Origin: Impatiens glandulifera | Lineage: Eukaryota; Streptophyta; Magnoliopsida; Ericales; Balsaminaceae | Length of the DNA stretch: 64,000 nt | Direction: 5' to 3' | NCBI RefSeq assembly: GCF_907164915.1 | Contig: NC_061864.1 | Coordinates: 17,768,484-17,832,483, forward strand | The notes under the pieces: model-generated | Told to the model about the DNA's origin: nothing | Database searches by the model: none | The model's input: the letters and a program-made list of their open reading frames with translations, nothing else | Made by a program: the position numbers and the translations under genes | Shown: positions 34,961 to 47,462 of the stretch, piece by piece | Layout of the letters: each line of letters opens with the position of its first letter | Numbering within the stretch: the first letter of the stretch is position 1

Positions 34961-37315
34961 TTTGAATTCTTAACCTAGGAGTAATGAAGGTGATGGAGAG
35001 ACGTGCACATGGGTGAAATTTGGAGGGATTAGGATGGAAGATGGCTGAGATAATGCTTTAGGAAGGATCGTCAGCGTCGAGCACGATCCTCCGGCGTTCG
35101 CTCTGTATCATTGGAAAAGACGAACAAAACGACATCATTTTGTTTAAATAAATGCATTGTTGGCATGTCATCCATCGCCAAGTGTCCCGTGGCGTTCGAG
35201 CGTTTAGGCTAACGGGATTAGCGTCTTGTTAGCTAATTTAGTGTTGACCCAGGTGTGCACTTTTGATTATTGGACTCCTTTTGATTGCAACAAATTATCA
35301 TGCTCTAAGTTGATTATCCTGTTAATATTCTCAAATTTATGGACAGTTTATTTCTGTAGGAATCAAAATATTTGTTGTTTATTTTAAAAAAATTGTTTTC
35401 TCTTATTTTCTTTGAGATATTTTATATATACTTTCAAATGTTATTCATTTTGAATAACTTATGAGTTATAAGAATGATTTATTGCACTTGTTTTACAGTA
35501 GTTTAATTTTTTCATAGCATCTATATATATATATATATATTAAAACAGAAAAACTATTAAAAAAATGATGAATAGTTCGGTGAACTCACTAGCTTTTTAT
35601 ATTAATTTGTTCAATGCTGAATTTATTATTATGATATGTTTTCGTTATTATTTTTAAAATGATTAATTATGTTGTGTTTGGTGACACTTTATATATATAT
35701 ATTGTATTATTTTTCTTATTATACTTAGTCGAATTTTATATATATCATATTATATTAATTTTATAAAAATAAAATAAATTATTTTCAAGAACAATTCAAA
35801 GTAAGTAATAAAATAATATTAGTCCTATCCAAATTTTAATATTTTAAAATTAAAATATTATTTTTTAAAAGAAAAAAAGTTACAATTATAAGATGAAAAT
35901 AACCCTTAATTACTCAAATATTGTTATTAGACACTATCATACGATGTAAAGATTAATATATTTTATTAGATTATATCTAGCTAATTATTTAGCAACAAAT
36001 TAAATTTAATATCCTTGAATTGAGCGAGCATCGCTTTGAGACAACTTGAGTAATTGACTCATTAAATTTGCAGCCTTAATCAACTTATATAAATCCCAAT
36101 TCTTTTTTTTTTTCTTTTTTTCATGTCATTTGTAGTGTACTACTCTCATAATTTTTCATTATAAATAGATTATTTTATGTACAACTTAGGTTATCTCTTT
36201 ATCAAGGTACACTACCAGGCCCTAAATCTGATCAACCCAAAAAAGCAAAAAGCATGAAACCTAAGCTATTAGAATTAATATACAACTCATGATGAACACA
36301 TCTAATTAACCATATAATTATATATACATGAATGAATATTGTGACCAACCCCGAATTGTAATTACTCTTTTGCCCTTAACATGATGACATGTATGTCGGT
36401 ACATTAATTCCACTTGACGAATGATCAACTAGTTTGTATGTACCGTACGTACCAGTTTATGGATCGATCGAGATATATATATGGTCCCATTGTTTTCCTA
36501 ACCAAGCCATATATGGTTGTCCTTTTCATCTTCCTCTATCATAGAAAAGATATACATATAGCATTATAGCTAACCTAACAAAGCTAGCTAGCTAGCTCTT
36601 GATTTTTATAATTAATAGTTCATTTTCACACATATGGGATTCATGAACACATCTCATGTTAATTCACAAAATCAGATTATATTAGACATTGAGAAGAAAC
36701 ATATATTATAATAACATAAGTAAAAATACATACGAACAAACGTTTTATTCACCCCCACAAACAAACTACTAATATTGTTGGTTTGTTTTAAATCAATACA
36801 ACCGGTGCTCTCCATTCTACATTCGTCCACTGGATCAAATAGAATTGTTCGCCGACGTACATTTTAATATTGATGTGGCAGAGATAAGTTTTGGCGACGA
36901 GATCTAGATTCCTATACCCACCAGTATATATACCCGCCTTCAAAAAAAAGAAAGAAAAAAACACAAAGACAAACCTCTACGTGAAGTACAAGTCTTAGTC
37001 AATGATCAAAACACATGACCAAGCCCTCACCTTATAAGTTTACAAACGTACGAAACATTAAAATGGGGTTTAAGTAATTAACTAAAAGAGATGAAATGGG
37101 ATCCGAGGTTCCTCTCAGAGCAAAGAGAATTCTTAATTATAATGACTTATAAATATGTACTATTCTACCGTTTCTTTTGCACCCGACATGATCGCCCGGA
37201 TCCGAGGCTCCTCTAAACCGCCGCAACCCTTCCTCTTTACAAGAAAAAGAAGAGGCTGAGAAATTAATCAGAGAATTAGAAAGAAACTGAAGATCAAGAG
37301 ATGACTAAATTAGAT
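34961..37315. other. Intergenic DNA
   Basis: No gene recognised. Contains a short TA microsatellite (35522-35540) and 'gctagctagctagct' near 36584. 37080-37315 is probably the 3' UTR and downstream region of the minus-strand Dof gene. Confidence 0.55.
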
Positions 37316-37341
37316 ATAGCGACAGAAAATACCGTCGCTAT
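37316..37341 (-). other. Hairpin directly after the Dof stop codon
   Basis: ATAGCGAC (37316-37323) pairs with GTCGCTAT (37334-37341) around a 10-base loop. It begins 6 bases after the Dof stop codon (37348-37350) on the minus strand, in the 3' UTR. Confidence 0.6.
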
Positions 37342-37347
37342 TGTCTT

Positions 37348-38115
37348 TTAGTTACTAGAGAAGTCAACAATGGAAGGATCGAGCCAAGTCATTTGTGGAT
37401 TCCAATAGAGAGAAGATGGGTGGTGTTGAATGGATGGGTTGATCTGTCCCATCTGATTTTGGCAATACGAAGGGACAAGTTCATTCCATAAATCCAATTT
37501 GTTTGGATCAACTTTATCTTCTTTCGAAGCCATAGTTGTTGTTGTTTCGATTTGCAGCCCTTCAATAAGATAAGGTCTCTGAAAACCATAAGATTCTCCT
37601 GTGTTGTTTGGACAAGACATGAGATCAGAAACCATTCTCGGAGATGCTGAAGTCAACAGAGAATTAGTAGAACTATTATTATAGCTTGAAAGAATATTAG
37701 AATCTGAATCATTAAACAACCCCGAGGAAAACCCTAATCGGCCAAACCCTAGATCGGTACGATGAGTCGGTAAACCGTAAAGCACGGTATTATTTGTGGG
37801 TACGTCCATATGGGTTTGCGTCATACTATTAGGGTTTGTAACAGAAACAATTTCTTCCATGTTAGCAGAGGACGAGGTTGTTGTTTTTGTTGTTGTCGGT
37901 TTCTTGAATTTCTTGTTCTTTCTGCAACCGCCTCCGACTGGGACATTTCTCAAGGTACCCCCTCTGGTCCAGTATCGTTTGCAGGCCTTGCAGAAGTGTC
38001 GCGGCTGAGAGAGACTATAGTTGTTGTAGTAACAGAATTTTGTGTTGGACGAATCACATCTAGGGCATTTCATGATCATCTGTTCTTGATGCTGGTTGGA
38101 CGTTGTTTTGTCCAT
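37348..38115 (-). CDS. Dof zinc-finger transcription factor, single exon, 255 aa
   Basis: A complete frame from ATG at 38115 to TAA at 37348. The Dof finger begins at residue 17: C17, C20, C42, C45 with CX2CX21CX2C spacing, followed by [23 protein letters not shown], the common form of the domain. A Lys/Thr/Ser-rich linker follows, then an Asn/Ser-rich central part and a C-terminus with [17 protein letters not shown]. The protein should bind AAAG-type sites in the nucleus. The short N-terminus (16 residues before the finger) and absence of an intron are compatible with a complete gene, though an upstream intron cannot be excluded. It faces the other Dof gene tail to tail, 6.7 kb away; the fingers differ enough that a recent duplication is unlikely. 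Confidence 0.92.
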   Translation of the reverse strand: MDKTTSNQHQEQMIMKCPRCDSSNTKFCYYNNYSLSQPRHFCKACKRYWTRGGTLRNVPVGGGCRKNKKFKKPTTTKTTTSSSANMEEIVSVTNPNSMTQTHMDVPTNNTVLYGLPTHRTDLGFGRLGFSSGLFNDSDSNILSSYNNSSTNSLLTSASPRMVSDLMSCPNNTGESYGFQRPYLIEGLQIETTTTMASKEDKVDPNKLDLWNELVPSYCQNQMGQINPSIQHHPSSLYWNPQMTWLDPSIVDFSSN

Positions 38116-38127
38116 GGTAAGTTGTAA

Positions 38128-38300
38128 CCCTAGTTAGCTACTGTGTGTGTGAGAGAGAGAAAGAGAAGATGGAAGTTATAGAGGATGATGAAGGAAAGAG
38201 AGAGTAGAAATGGTGGGTTGAAGTTAAAAGAGAAAGAAAGACATAAAGAGAGAGAGATTCTGTTCCAAAAGCTAGGAAACAAAAAGAGGGTCATGCTTGG
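38128..38300 (-). promoter_or_regulatory. CT-rich leader/promoter of the minus-strand Dof gene
   Basis: On the minus strand this is dominated by CTCTCTC and CTTTC runs up to about 15 bp before the ATG. CT microsatellites are common in plant 5' UTRs and core promoters; their effect here is not known. Confidence 0.5.
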
Positions 38301-40399
38301 TCTGATAATTGTTTGAGAGAGAAAATGAATGATTAGGTGTGGCCATAAGATTGATGGTGGAAGAGATGAGCATCATGTTCTCTCACACTTGCTTTCTTCT
38401 CTATCAATGGAATCCTTCAAACAAATACAATTTTCACTCGATCGAGGTGTCAACGGCAACACTTACCACATCATTTAAATTTAATAAAAATATTTTGATA
38501 TTTTATTTAATAAATTAAGTGTTTTGATTAGAAGAATAGAGATGCAAAAAAAACTTACAAATATAAAGCTAACACCTACTTCTCATTGCATAATTATGAA
38601 TGAGTACTTAATTCTCCAATTAAATCTCATTACTTACTCAATTTATTTTATTTTGAACGCAAGAATAGTTAAACCTTAACTGATGGTGATTATTTAAAAA
38701 AGAGAAAAATTAAAAATTAGTGAAAATTTTAAGGAGATATAATTATTTTTATATAGAAATTAATATATAGTAAAATATAAAATAAAATTAAAGAGTATTT
38801 TAGTATTTTAATTAATAAATTGAATAATATGATAGATGAAAAAATGAATGAAAAGATATTGGATTAGTTTTAGTTATTTAAATAACTCAAACCAAATAAA
38901 GCTTTTGTGTGAACTAATAAGAAAATCACATGCACAATTAAAGGAGACTTATTTAGATGAAAATTAACATTTTTGAATTTTTGAAAAGAACTATGATTAC
39001 TTTATTTGAAAATGAAACAGAATTATTTTGAGTTTGTAACTAGACTCATTATTATCGAGTAAGCTCAAGTGAAATATAATCACTTTTACCAATATATAAA
39101 GAAAGGATAGTTTATGTGGAAAAAGTTTAACTAAAAATTTAAATGTTTTCAGATTAGTTCTAAATTTTAAAATAAAAATAGAATGTAGTTAATTAACTCT
39201 TACCAAACGTTAAGGTGTATCAAAATGCACTTTTGGCTGATTGTATATAAAATAATAGATCCCTGTTTTCTTTATAAAAAAACAATACTTACTACTTTAT
39301 TTATACATTCAAAAAATTATTCAATTACAAAAATTAGATTATCAATAAAGGAGCCTGACATTGACACATGTGACATTGTCACACTTTTTTTCTTATAATT
39401 ATGAATACAAGTCCTTGTTCTATTTAGTTTTAAAAAAAACTCAATCAAAATTAATTTTCAAATTAATCACTTCTCAACAATTATATCACTTATTTCATTA
39501 ACGAAAATACTAAAATACCCTATATTTTAAATTATTTTTTTATTTACATATATAATACTATTTAAGTATTTTTTACTAAAAATAATTATTACCTCTTCAA
39601 AATTATCACCGATTATTATTTGTTTTCTTCCTTTAAGTAAAAAAAATTAAAACCTGAAACCCAAATCACAATAATATATATATTTAATTTAGGATGAAAA
39701 TTTTAATATACTATTGAATACTCTTACAACTACCTAATTGGTTAGTACAAACCTAGCTCCCTATTAAAATAATATATAACAGAATAAAAATGATTGGAAT
39801 ATATATTCAACCCACTCAAATATAAACTTCATTTACTAATACCATTATATCTAATTAAGCACATCATTAGATAAATATTTTAAAGTAGTTCAACTAAAAA
39901 GTATTTTTGACTAAAGTAAAACTTTTATGTTTTACCAATTTAATTTATATTAGCGTTACTCCATGGACAAATGACAACTTTAATGATGATAGGTCAATCT
40001 GCAAACGAAAAAGAAAAAGGAAAATGTTTCAGAAATTATTAATGCTTGTCTGTTGTGCTGCTTAAACATGCAACAGTTATTAGTACCTTTTACAGCTTTA
40101 AATCTGCATTATGCAATTATTATCTGATCTATTATTCATGTAAGAAATTAAAGGATTCTATTTATTTTTTCAATACTCTTGTAATCAAATTTAATATCTT
40201 AAATTATATTAACTAAACTAAAACGTGTATAATTTAAGTTAAACTATAAAACACTTTCATGTGTGTTATATTTTTGGCACTCTTTATAAAATAAAATAAA
40301 AATTAAATAAATAATTATGTACAAATAAAAAATAAATTATAACATTACTAAAAAAAATAAAAAAAATATTGTATCTTCATGATAAGAACAACTCCAACC

Positions 40400-40432
40400 G
40401 GCACGCATAACCTATAACCCATTATGCGTGCC
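40400..40432. repeat. Perfect 11-bp inverted repeat
   Basis: GGCACGCATAA (40400-40410) and TTATGCGTGCC (40422-40432) with an 11-base loop. It follows 'aactccaacc', a motif common at small DNA-transposon ends, so it may mark a MITE terminus. Confidence 0.6.
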
Positions 40433-43400
40433 CTCTTCCTCTAATCCACCGGCAAAAAAAACATTATGCAATTTAGTCTTCTCTCTCCACATTCCAGACG
40501 CAAATATGTGTATGGACGATTCATTATCGTCATTGTCTTTTCTAAAAATGGCCCTTACATTTTTTTTTTCTAATATCTTTTAATTTCTTTACATGTAAAT
40601 TAGTTCTTTAACTTATATTTTTTATTTTTAAGATAAAAATATTATAATATTTTTTAAATATATAATTAAATCATTAAATTTATTATATTTAAATTTTATT
40701 TAATTTATTTTATATTTATGTGTATCAAGTGTTTTTTTATTAATAATATTTGTTTTTAGATAATATGTTTATTTATTTAAATGTATTATTGAATTATTTT
40801 ATTGTGTATGAACTATTTATATATAATTAATTTAATTTTAATTTTATTAAATAAATGAGAAAAGATTGAGGTTAAATATGTAAAGTTAATAAATATATAG
40901 ATAATATTAATAAGGTTAAAAAGTTAGTGTAAGAAAGGAATATTTTAAAAATATTCTTGGGGAGTTTGAAAATATGTTTTTGAGATGGAGATGTTTGATA
41001 TAACTTTTTACTGCATTTTGAGTTTGAGAATAAATTTGTAGGTTGAAAATGGTCTAATAGGTCATTAGTTTGAGTATTTACCTCTATCAAACAAAAAATT
41101 TAAATAAATGAAATATTTCTGACTTAATATTTAACAGTTATATATTCATATATTATTTTTATTATTAAATATATATTATCATCTCTTTCAACTTCAAAAT
41201 TTAAGGAATTGAGATTTTCTTTTTAATTAAGTTATACATTATTAGCATAATGTATGTGGATTAATACAAAAAAATATATATTATAAATCAAAGTCAAAGT
41301 TAATGATATTAATTCACACAAGTTAATCAAAATAAAACTATATCAAAATAAAAAACAATATCAAAACTAAACAAGTAGCTAGAAATTAAGAGTAATTAAT
41401 AAAAACAAATTGTAGATGCTAAAAAATAATATTAATTATTTAATTTATCATAAATTTGTTCAAATAAATAAATAGGAGAAAAAATAAATAATTATTTATT
41501 TTATAAAAAAATATTTTTATTAAATAAAATAAGGAGTTACAAATAAAATACAGTTTAAAAATAATAAAAAAATAATATAGGTTAAATAATACAAATTTAC
41601 AAATATTAAAATTGTAATTAAAATAAACTAATAATCATACAATTTTCTTAGGTTGAACTCAAAGACGAACTCATATGAGTTCCATTAAGTGATGAATGAG
41701 ATAAAATCTAATAAACCAACGAAACGGTGTCGAAATAATTTTTACTTAGAATTCTGAACGACAATAAAATTTGTCTTTGCTTGAGAGTGGATAAATAACG
41801 CCTAAAAAATTATGTTAAATGATAACTAACTATATACATATATGGTCAAAATAATGAAAAACTCGTAAAAATTATTATAAACTATTTACAAGAATATCTA
41901 GATGAAAAATAAATTAAAAAAATTCTTTATTAAAAAAATGAAAAAATAACTTCCGATCCAATAACAATATCTCTTTTGCTACAAAAAATAGACAAAGACC
42001 GACTTAAAAAATAATCACTAACACTATTGTTAGTACAAGCAACAAACGATTCATTAAGGATTAAGAATATTATTTGGATTACGAAAATTATAAACAACAA
42101 GTATGCAGGTAAAATATAATATCGTATTAAACAAAATATAATATTAACTCAAATCTAAGTTAATTAAATCAAATTTAAGTGTTGGAAAGGAAAATAATGC
42201 ACCCTCCTCCTGTGTTATAAAATAAAAAAAATAAAAAAAACTAAGGATATACGGATAATGAAATTTCACTTGTCTAGAGTTTTTTCTTATATGTAAAAGA
42301 CTTATACTAATTGATTTATCAAGTTCACAATAAAGATTCTTTTTGACCGACATGGTTTTTCAACTAAAATATGAATAAGTTACTGTTTTTTAATAAGTTA
42401 AATAAAATCATAACTAAATAATATGAAACAAATAAAAAGGATAAGTCGAAACAATTAAGTTTATTAAACCTAACAAACTTTATGGATTTGAATAATGTGA
42501 ATATTATAAAAAATATTTAGTTATTTGTCCAAGTTAAAGCAAATAAATTGAATCTAGGCCATCATAATTTCATAAATTGTTTCCATAAAAGGCATTTATC
42601 AATTTTATTAAAAGTTCAAATATAATTATTTATTTATTTATTTTTGTCGGTACCAAGTGGCAATTCACTGCCAACTACTGTACGAACAAATGACATCGGG
42701 CATTCTTTCTTTTTTTTCTTCCAAATATTAAATTATATAAAATAATATTAACATATCTTAATTATAATAATATATAACGTTATATTTCTTGTAAAACTTT
42801 ACAATTTGAAGATATTTTTAAATATGACTCACTTGTACATTAATTTCCTTGTGGCTGTAAGCCTTGGGATTGTTAGGCCATAACCAATATATTTTATTTT
42901 GTAATATACAATATTTTAACATGAAAAATAACAAAATCAATTTAAATAAATATTCAAATTTTAAGAGAAATATAATTTTAATTTGTTTTTGTAAGTGATT
43001 CATAATTAATAAGGTAAACTCTAAACTCATTCATAAGTTGTATCCTTCTTTGAACAACTAGCTATGAGTGTAAGAAGTCAATTTTAACTTGATTATCTAA
43101 ATTATTTCTCATAATTGATTAAATAAATAAATTATAAATATATATATATAAGAGAAGGAGGAAGAAGAGTGAAAAAATACAACAAGAAAGTGACAAAGGA
43201 GTGCATGTGATCGATCAGCTGTAACAAGTGTTTGCTTGGCCATGCTTTAATTAAATAATTATTTCCTCTTTTAGTCTTTTTTTTAATTAATTAAACAATC
43301 TAAATAGAATATTAACATAAAAAATAGAATATTGCAATGCTTGATTTGGGTAATTTTACAAACAAATCAGAAATGATGTACTTATTATTAACAAAATTAA

Positions 43401-43867
43401 AAAGAGAATTAATAATTTAGAGCCACATAAATGGTGTAGGGAAAGCGCAGCTTTAAAGGAAAAACCAGAAAGCAAAGAGAGTAGTAGTAGATGCAGGCTT
43501 TAACCATTAAAGGCTGAATACAATTGTACCCAAAACAATATAAAGACAAAATGTGCCAAAAATATTTTAAATTATTTCTTACGGATGCACAAATTAAATA
43601 TAATTAATTGTCACGCTAGCTGAAATCAAATGCACTTTTATTGTATCACACCACTCATCTTTGTCATCTTTTAACTTTATAATCATGCATGCATGTCTAA
43701 AGTAAAATGTTTTATAAATAAATGTTTTAGACTTTTATAGTAAAATAAATGGTTCAACCAAATAGTTTCAAATCCAAGCTATAGGGTCAATTAATGTTAG
43801 TTTATTTTAATTTGGTCTTTTAGTAACTAAGTATTGCAAACCGTCCTAATTTTCAAATCCCGGTTTT

Positions 43868-44053
43868 ATGATTCATAGACAAATGAATAGATCTCGGAAC
43901 AGGAGTAGTGAGAGTAACAAACACGGCTATAATATGTGGGCGCAAACAAAGAAAATTAAACCGTTTTGGCACTACATTGGGTTGTCGCTATTATTATTGT
44001 TTGTGCTAATGATATCAAGTTTGGGTAAGGTCATTTTCTCGACAACAACCTAA
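43868..44053 (+). CDS. Possible small membrane peptide, 61 aa (doubtful)
   Basis: Starts with ATG at 43868 and stops with TAA. A basic N-terminal half (RQMNRSRNRSS) is followed by a single hydrophobic stretch, YIGLSLLLLFVLMISSLG, at about residues 37-54. Base composition is more balanced than the surroundings. I recognise no family and there is no sign of introns or a conserved partner. It could equally be a chance frame or a transposon fragment. Confidence 0.15.
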   Translation: MIHRQMNRSRNRSSESNKHGYNMWAQTKKIKPFWHYIGLSLLLLFVLMISSLGKVIFSTTT

Positions 44054-44722
44054 CACATCGGCGCACTATACTTTTGACGTGTTAGATAAACCCTAATTTT
44101 GGTGTAACATGATGAAGATAAAAGTAAGAAAATGAGACGTACGGGTAATGGCATTTATTAAATTGGTACAGAAGAATCTGGATAGATTGATCTATCTATC
44201 TCAGGGGGTGTTAGTTGTGACTTTCACTTGTAAGCTACGTTACATTTTTTTTCATCTTCTTTCTTCATGGATTCTAGCTCATGGATTTATTAACCTTAGA
44301 CATTGTTCCTTTAATGGGACCCTCAAATATCCTATCATTTAATCAACCAATGTCCAAACAATATATATATAATTATTATGTTTGATTATTTATAAATATA
44401 TTAAAAATAGATAATAAAAATTCCAGAAAATTTATAGTGGAAAGAGATCAGAAATTCAATGGCAAACCTCGGGTAGGTTCGTGGAAGACCCGGGCAGTCC
44501 AATCATGCACACACTTGAATACTTATGATTAAACATTCCTATTCATTTCCTTAATTTATATAAGTATTATTTTTCAGCAACACATTAATAATGTTTTGGT
44601 CATTTGGTGTGCTCTAGTTATTAATTAACTAGTGATTAGTGTTAAGCTTATGAAGATAATGATAGTGGAGAATATATAATCCTAGTAATTATATTTGCAT
44701 TTTTTTTCTTTTTTTTTATCTC

Positions 44723-44883
44723 TTTTTCATTTGTTTTTCTTACTACAAATGATATTATATAAATTAAAGAAAATATTACAATGTGTAAATATAAAATCTT
44801 TTGTGCTTTTCATTTGTTTTTTCTACTACAATTTATAAATTAAAGAAAATATTACAAAGTGTAGATATAAAATCTTTTGTGCC
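44723..44883. repeat. Two-copy tandem repeat of about 80 bp beside the tRNA
   Basis: The text 'aaattaaagaaaatattaca' and 'ataaaatcttttgtgc' occurs twice in a row, with small indels. It lies just beyond the tRNA terminator. Confidence 0.75.
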
Positions 44884-44904
44884 TTATTGTTTGGAAAGTT
44901 GAAG

Positions 44905-44913
44905 AAAAAAAAA
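44905..44913 (-). terminator. Pol III terminator of tRNA-Lys
   Basis: Nine consecutive T on the minus strand, six bases after the tRNA 3' end. Confidence 0.8.
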
Positions 44914-44918
44914 GTTTT

Positions 44919-44991
44919 CGCCGTCTGTGGGAATCGAACCCACGACCACATGGTTAAAAGCCATGCGCTCTACCAGCTGAGCTAAGACGGC
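44919..44991 (-). tRNA. tRNA-Lys (anticodon TTT)
   Basis: A 73-nt cloverleaf: acceptor GCCGTCT pairs with AGACGGC, with G as discriminator. D-arm GCTCAGCTGGTAGAGC contains the A box; anticodon stem CATGG/CCATG encloses loop CTTTTAA (anticodon TTT); T-arm GTGGG-TTCGATT-CCCAC contains the B box. No intron. CCA is not encoded, as expected for a nuclear gene. An upstream CAA directly precedes the 5' end and a T9 tract follows, both typical of plant Pol III tRNA genes. Confidence 0.97.
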
Positions 44992-46524
44992 TTGATTTTA
45001 AATTCTAAATTTGATCTTTTGAATGTGAATTACTATTGATAAGTTTATAAGATTGGAATACGGAGAGAAAATTTGAAGCAAAATTAAGCCCTATTTAAAA
45101 AGGGTCAGCCCAGTCCAAAGGTGGTCCAGTAATGCAACTGGGTCTATTGTGTTTGATTTTCCACGTGAATTTGAGATAGATTGTGAGGCCCATCTTCAGA
45201 CTCTCTTTAAAAGAAATAAAAATGTATTATAGATTAGAATAAATAAATAAATAAATAAAATGATAATCCAAAGTGTATGTAATTACCAATCTAATATAAG
45301 CGTGTTAATTAAAATAAATAAAAACCCTTATTAATTTTGTATAGAGTATTTTTTGTTTATTAAAGGATAAAAACTTTAATTCATTTAATTGGCAAAGATT
45401 ATTATAAGTGAAAATCTATCTATATATAAAATTAAAAAAATAAAGATCAAATGACTCATAAAGGGTTAGCCCAACTATGGAGGGCAATGGGGCCTAATAT
45501 GGAGGGCAGGAATGTATTTACCTTTCCATCCTGTTTTTATTTTGAGATTTTTTTTATTACTATTTCCGTCTCGTTCGATATTTTTCTATCGTCGGAAAAT
45601 ACCCGCATGACATGGTTAATAAAATATTTTTTAAAAAATAAAAAAATTATAAAATATTATTATATAAACAAATTTTTTAATGTAATATATATTGTAATAT
45701 ATTAAAATTTTATATTATTATAAAAAATAGACTTATAAAATATAGTAAGTAAATAAATAAATATAACGGTGATTTAATATATTTTATAGTGTTTGGGGTA
45801 TAATCGGAGTTTGATCTGGACGGGAATACAAATATCATCCGTTCAATTTCGGGGAAAAAACGTCTCAAGGACAATTCGATTCAGTTTAATTTCACTTACT
45901 AAGCCATACCCCAAAATTTTATTTTTTATATTATATATCCTTAATTTGTTTTAATTTTAAAAAAATATACTTTTTCCATCTATCATTTTCTCACAGCAGT
46001 TTATTATAATTTAGTTTTATATAAATAAATAAAACAATCTAAATTAAACATATTTCAATACTTATCTACAAATTAAAATTTTCCAAATAATAATAATAAC
46101 AATGGTCTTTAAATTAATAATTAATTCAAATAATTTATCATTATCTCTAACCCATTTGAAATATAATATTAATTTATTTTAATGTTTATCCCAATCCCAT
46201 CCAATCTCATTATCATTAAATTTATCTAGAAAACCACATTAAATAAATAAACAAACAATTAACATCAAATACTAACCCCACCCATAACATCATATTATTA
46301 TTACCATCATCATAACCTCAAAATTAAAGATCATCATCACACAAACAGAGTCACACAAACAACTTAAAATTCAAAAGATGAACCCTAAAACCTCATGACC
46401 ATCAATCTCTACTAGAAGTTATACATATATGGGGTGGGTTTCTTCTTGCTTAATTAATTACTAATACACATAACAAAACATAATATTTACATGCCAAGGC
46501 CAAATTAAACCATAAAGATAAGTC
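44992..46524. other. Intergenic DNA
   Basis: AT-rich, with AAAT repeats near 45238-45262. No gene supported. 46380-46524 is probably the 3' UTR of the DRM1 gene. Confidence 0.6.
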
Positions 46525-47081
46525 TTAACGGTGGTGCTTGCTCCTTGTTTCCCCACTGTAAAGCCTGCAAGTGATTGATTAACCAAGAAACAATAAGATG
46601 CTATTATTAATCATTTTGAATCATAAAGAACACAAATAAAATGAAACAAAATAATAATGGGTTTTATAGAAAAAGAAGAGACCAGTCATAAACAGTGGGA
46701 GAATTTGGATGAAGAGGTTTATCAAAGACATTAGCACCGATTCCTCTAGTAGCAAGATTACTTCCAGGATGAAAAACGCTTCTCCAAACATTCTCCTTCC
46801 TAACGCCCGTCGGAGATGGCGTTCCCGGCGTTCCAGGAGTAAGAGGTAGCGATAACGATCTCTGATACTTGCTGCTACTTTCTCCTATCTCCACATCTGT
46901 TTTCATTTTCTATTACTATATCATCTGTTTAAGTATATATATAAGTAAGAAATTATTAAGTTAATTATGTACCTTTGATTTCCAAAGGTTTGGCTGTCAC
47001 GATCTTCCTTAGCTTTCCTAGGCCGCGATCGGGCGTTGGTCCGGCCACTACATCGTCCCAAAGCTTGTCTAGTAGAACCAT
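46525..47081 (-). CDS. DRM1: DRM1/ARP1 dormancy-associated (auxin-repressed) protein, three exons, 120 aa
   Basis: Exons on the minus strand: 47081-46973, 46896-46683, 46564-46525, all with GT-AG introns (76 and 118 bp) and agreeing phases. Exon 1 encodes [20 protein letters not shown] and [16 protein letters not shown]. Exon 2 has a Ser/Thr-Pro-rich part ([13 protein letters not shown]), then [17 protein letters not shown] and [14 protein letters not shown]. Exon 3 ends [13 protein letters not shown]. These are the hallmarks of the plant DRM/ARP family (Auxin_repressed), and the length is typical. Members accumulate in dormant or non-growing tissue and under sugar or hormone signals; the biochemical role is unresolved and the protein is probably intrinsically disordered. 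A TATTAATA box lies at 47152-47159. Retained intron 2 would give an early stop after WSLLFL. Confidence 0.95.
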
Positions 47082-47296
47082 ACTTTCTTCTCTCTTTGTT
47101 TTGTTGCTTGTTTGTGTGATGGATGAATTGATTGGGTTGAATAAGGCAGCTTATTAATAGAGGTTGGTGAGCATTATTTTTCATACTCATCTACACTAAT
47201 TTGATATAGCCAATATCATTTTAACTATATCCAAGTTTTTACAATAATGGTTTGGTCAATATAGGACATAAAGTTTTGCTACATGTTCGAAAACAC

Positions 47297-47462
47297 AATT
47301 CAAATTTCTTAATTCAAAATGAGACCTAATGTTTTTTTATATTTTCAAAATGGGTTATAAAAATATACTTAAAAGGGTAAATTCAAATTTCTTAATTCAA
47401 AATGAGACCTAATGTTTTTTTTATATTTTCAAAATGGGTTATAAAAAATATACTTAAAAGGG
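47297..47462. repeat. 83-bp tandem duplication upstream of DRM1
   Basis: 'aattcaaatttcttaattca' through 'atacttaaaagggta' occurs twice, offset by 83 bp, with single-base length differences in T and A runs. It lies 216-381 bp upstream of the DRM1 ATG. Confidence 0.85.

Larger units (their letters stand above)
38301..44722. other. AT-rich intergenic DNA
   Basis: No supported gene. Includes MITE-like AT-rich segments (about 38690-38900 and, inverted, about 39420-39620) and an 11-bp hairpin at 40400-40432. Open frames here are low-complexity, apart from a weak small ORF at 43868-44053. Confidence 0.6.

Noticed and set aside
46921..47190. 89-codon minus-strand frame over DRM1 exon 1
   Set aside because: Wrong frame: the frame beginning [10 protein letters not shown] at 47081, with correct splice sites, gives the recognised DRM1 protein.
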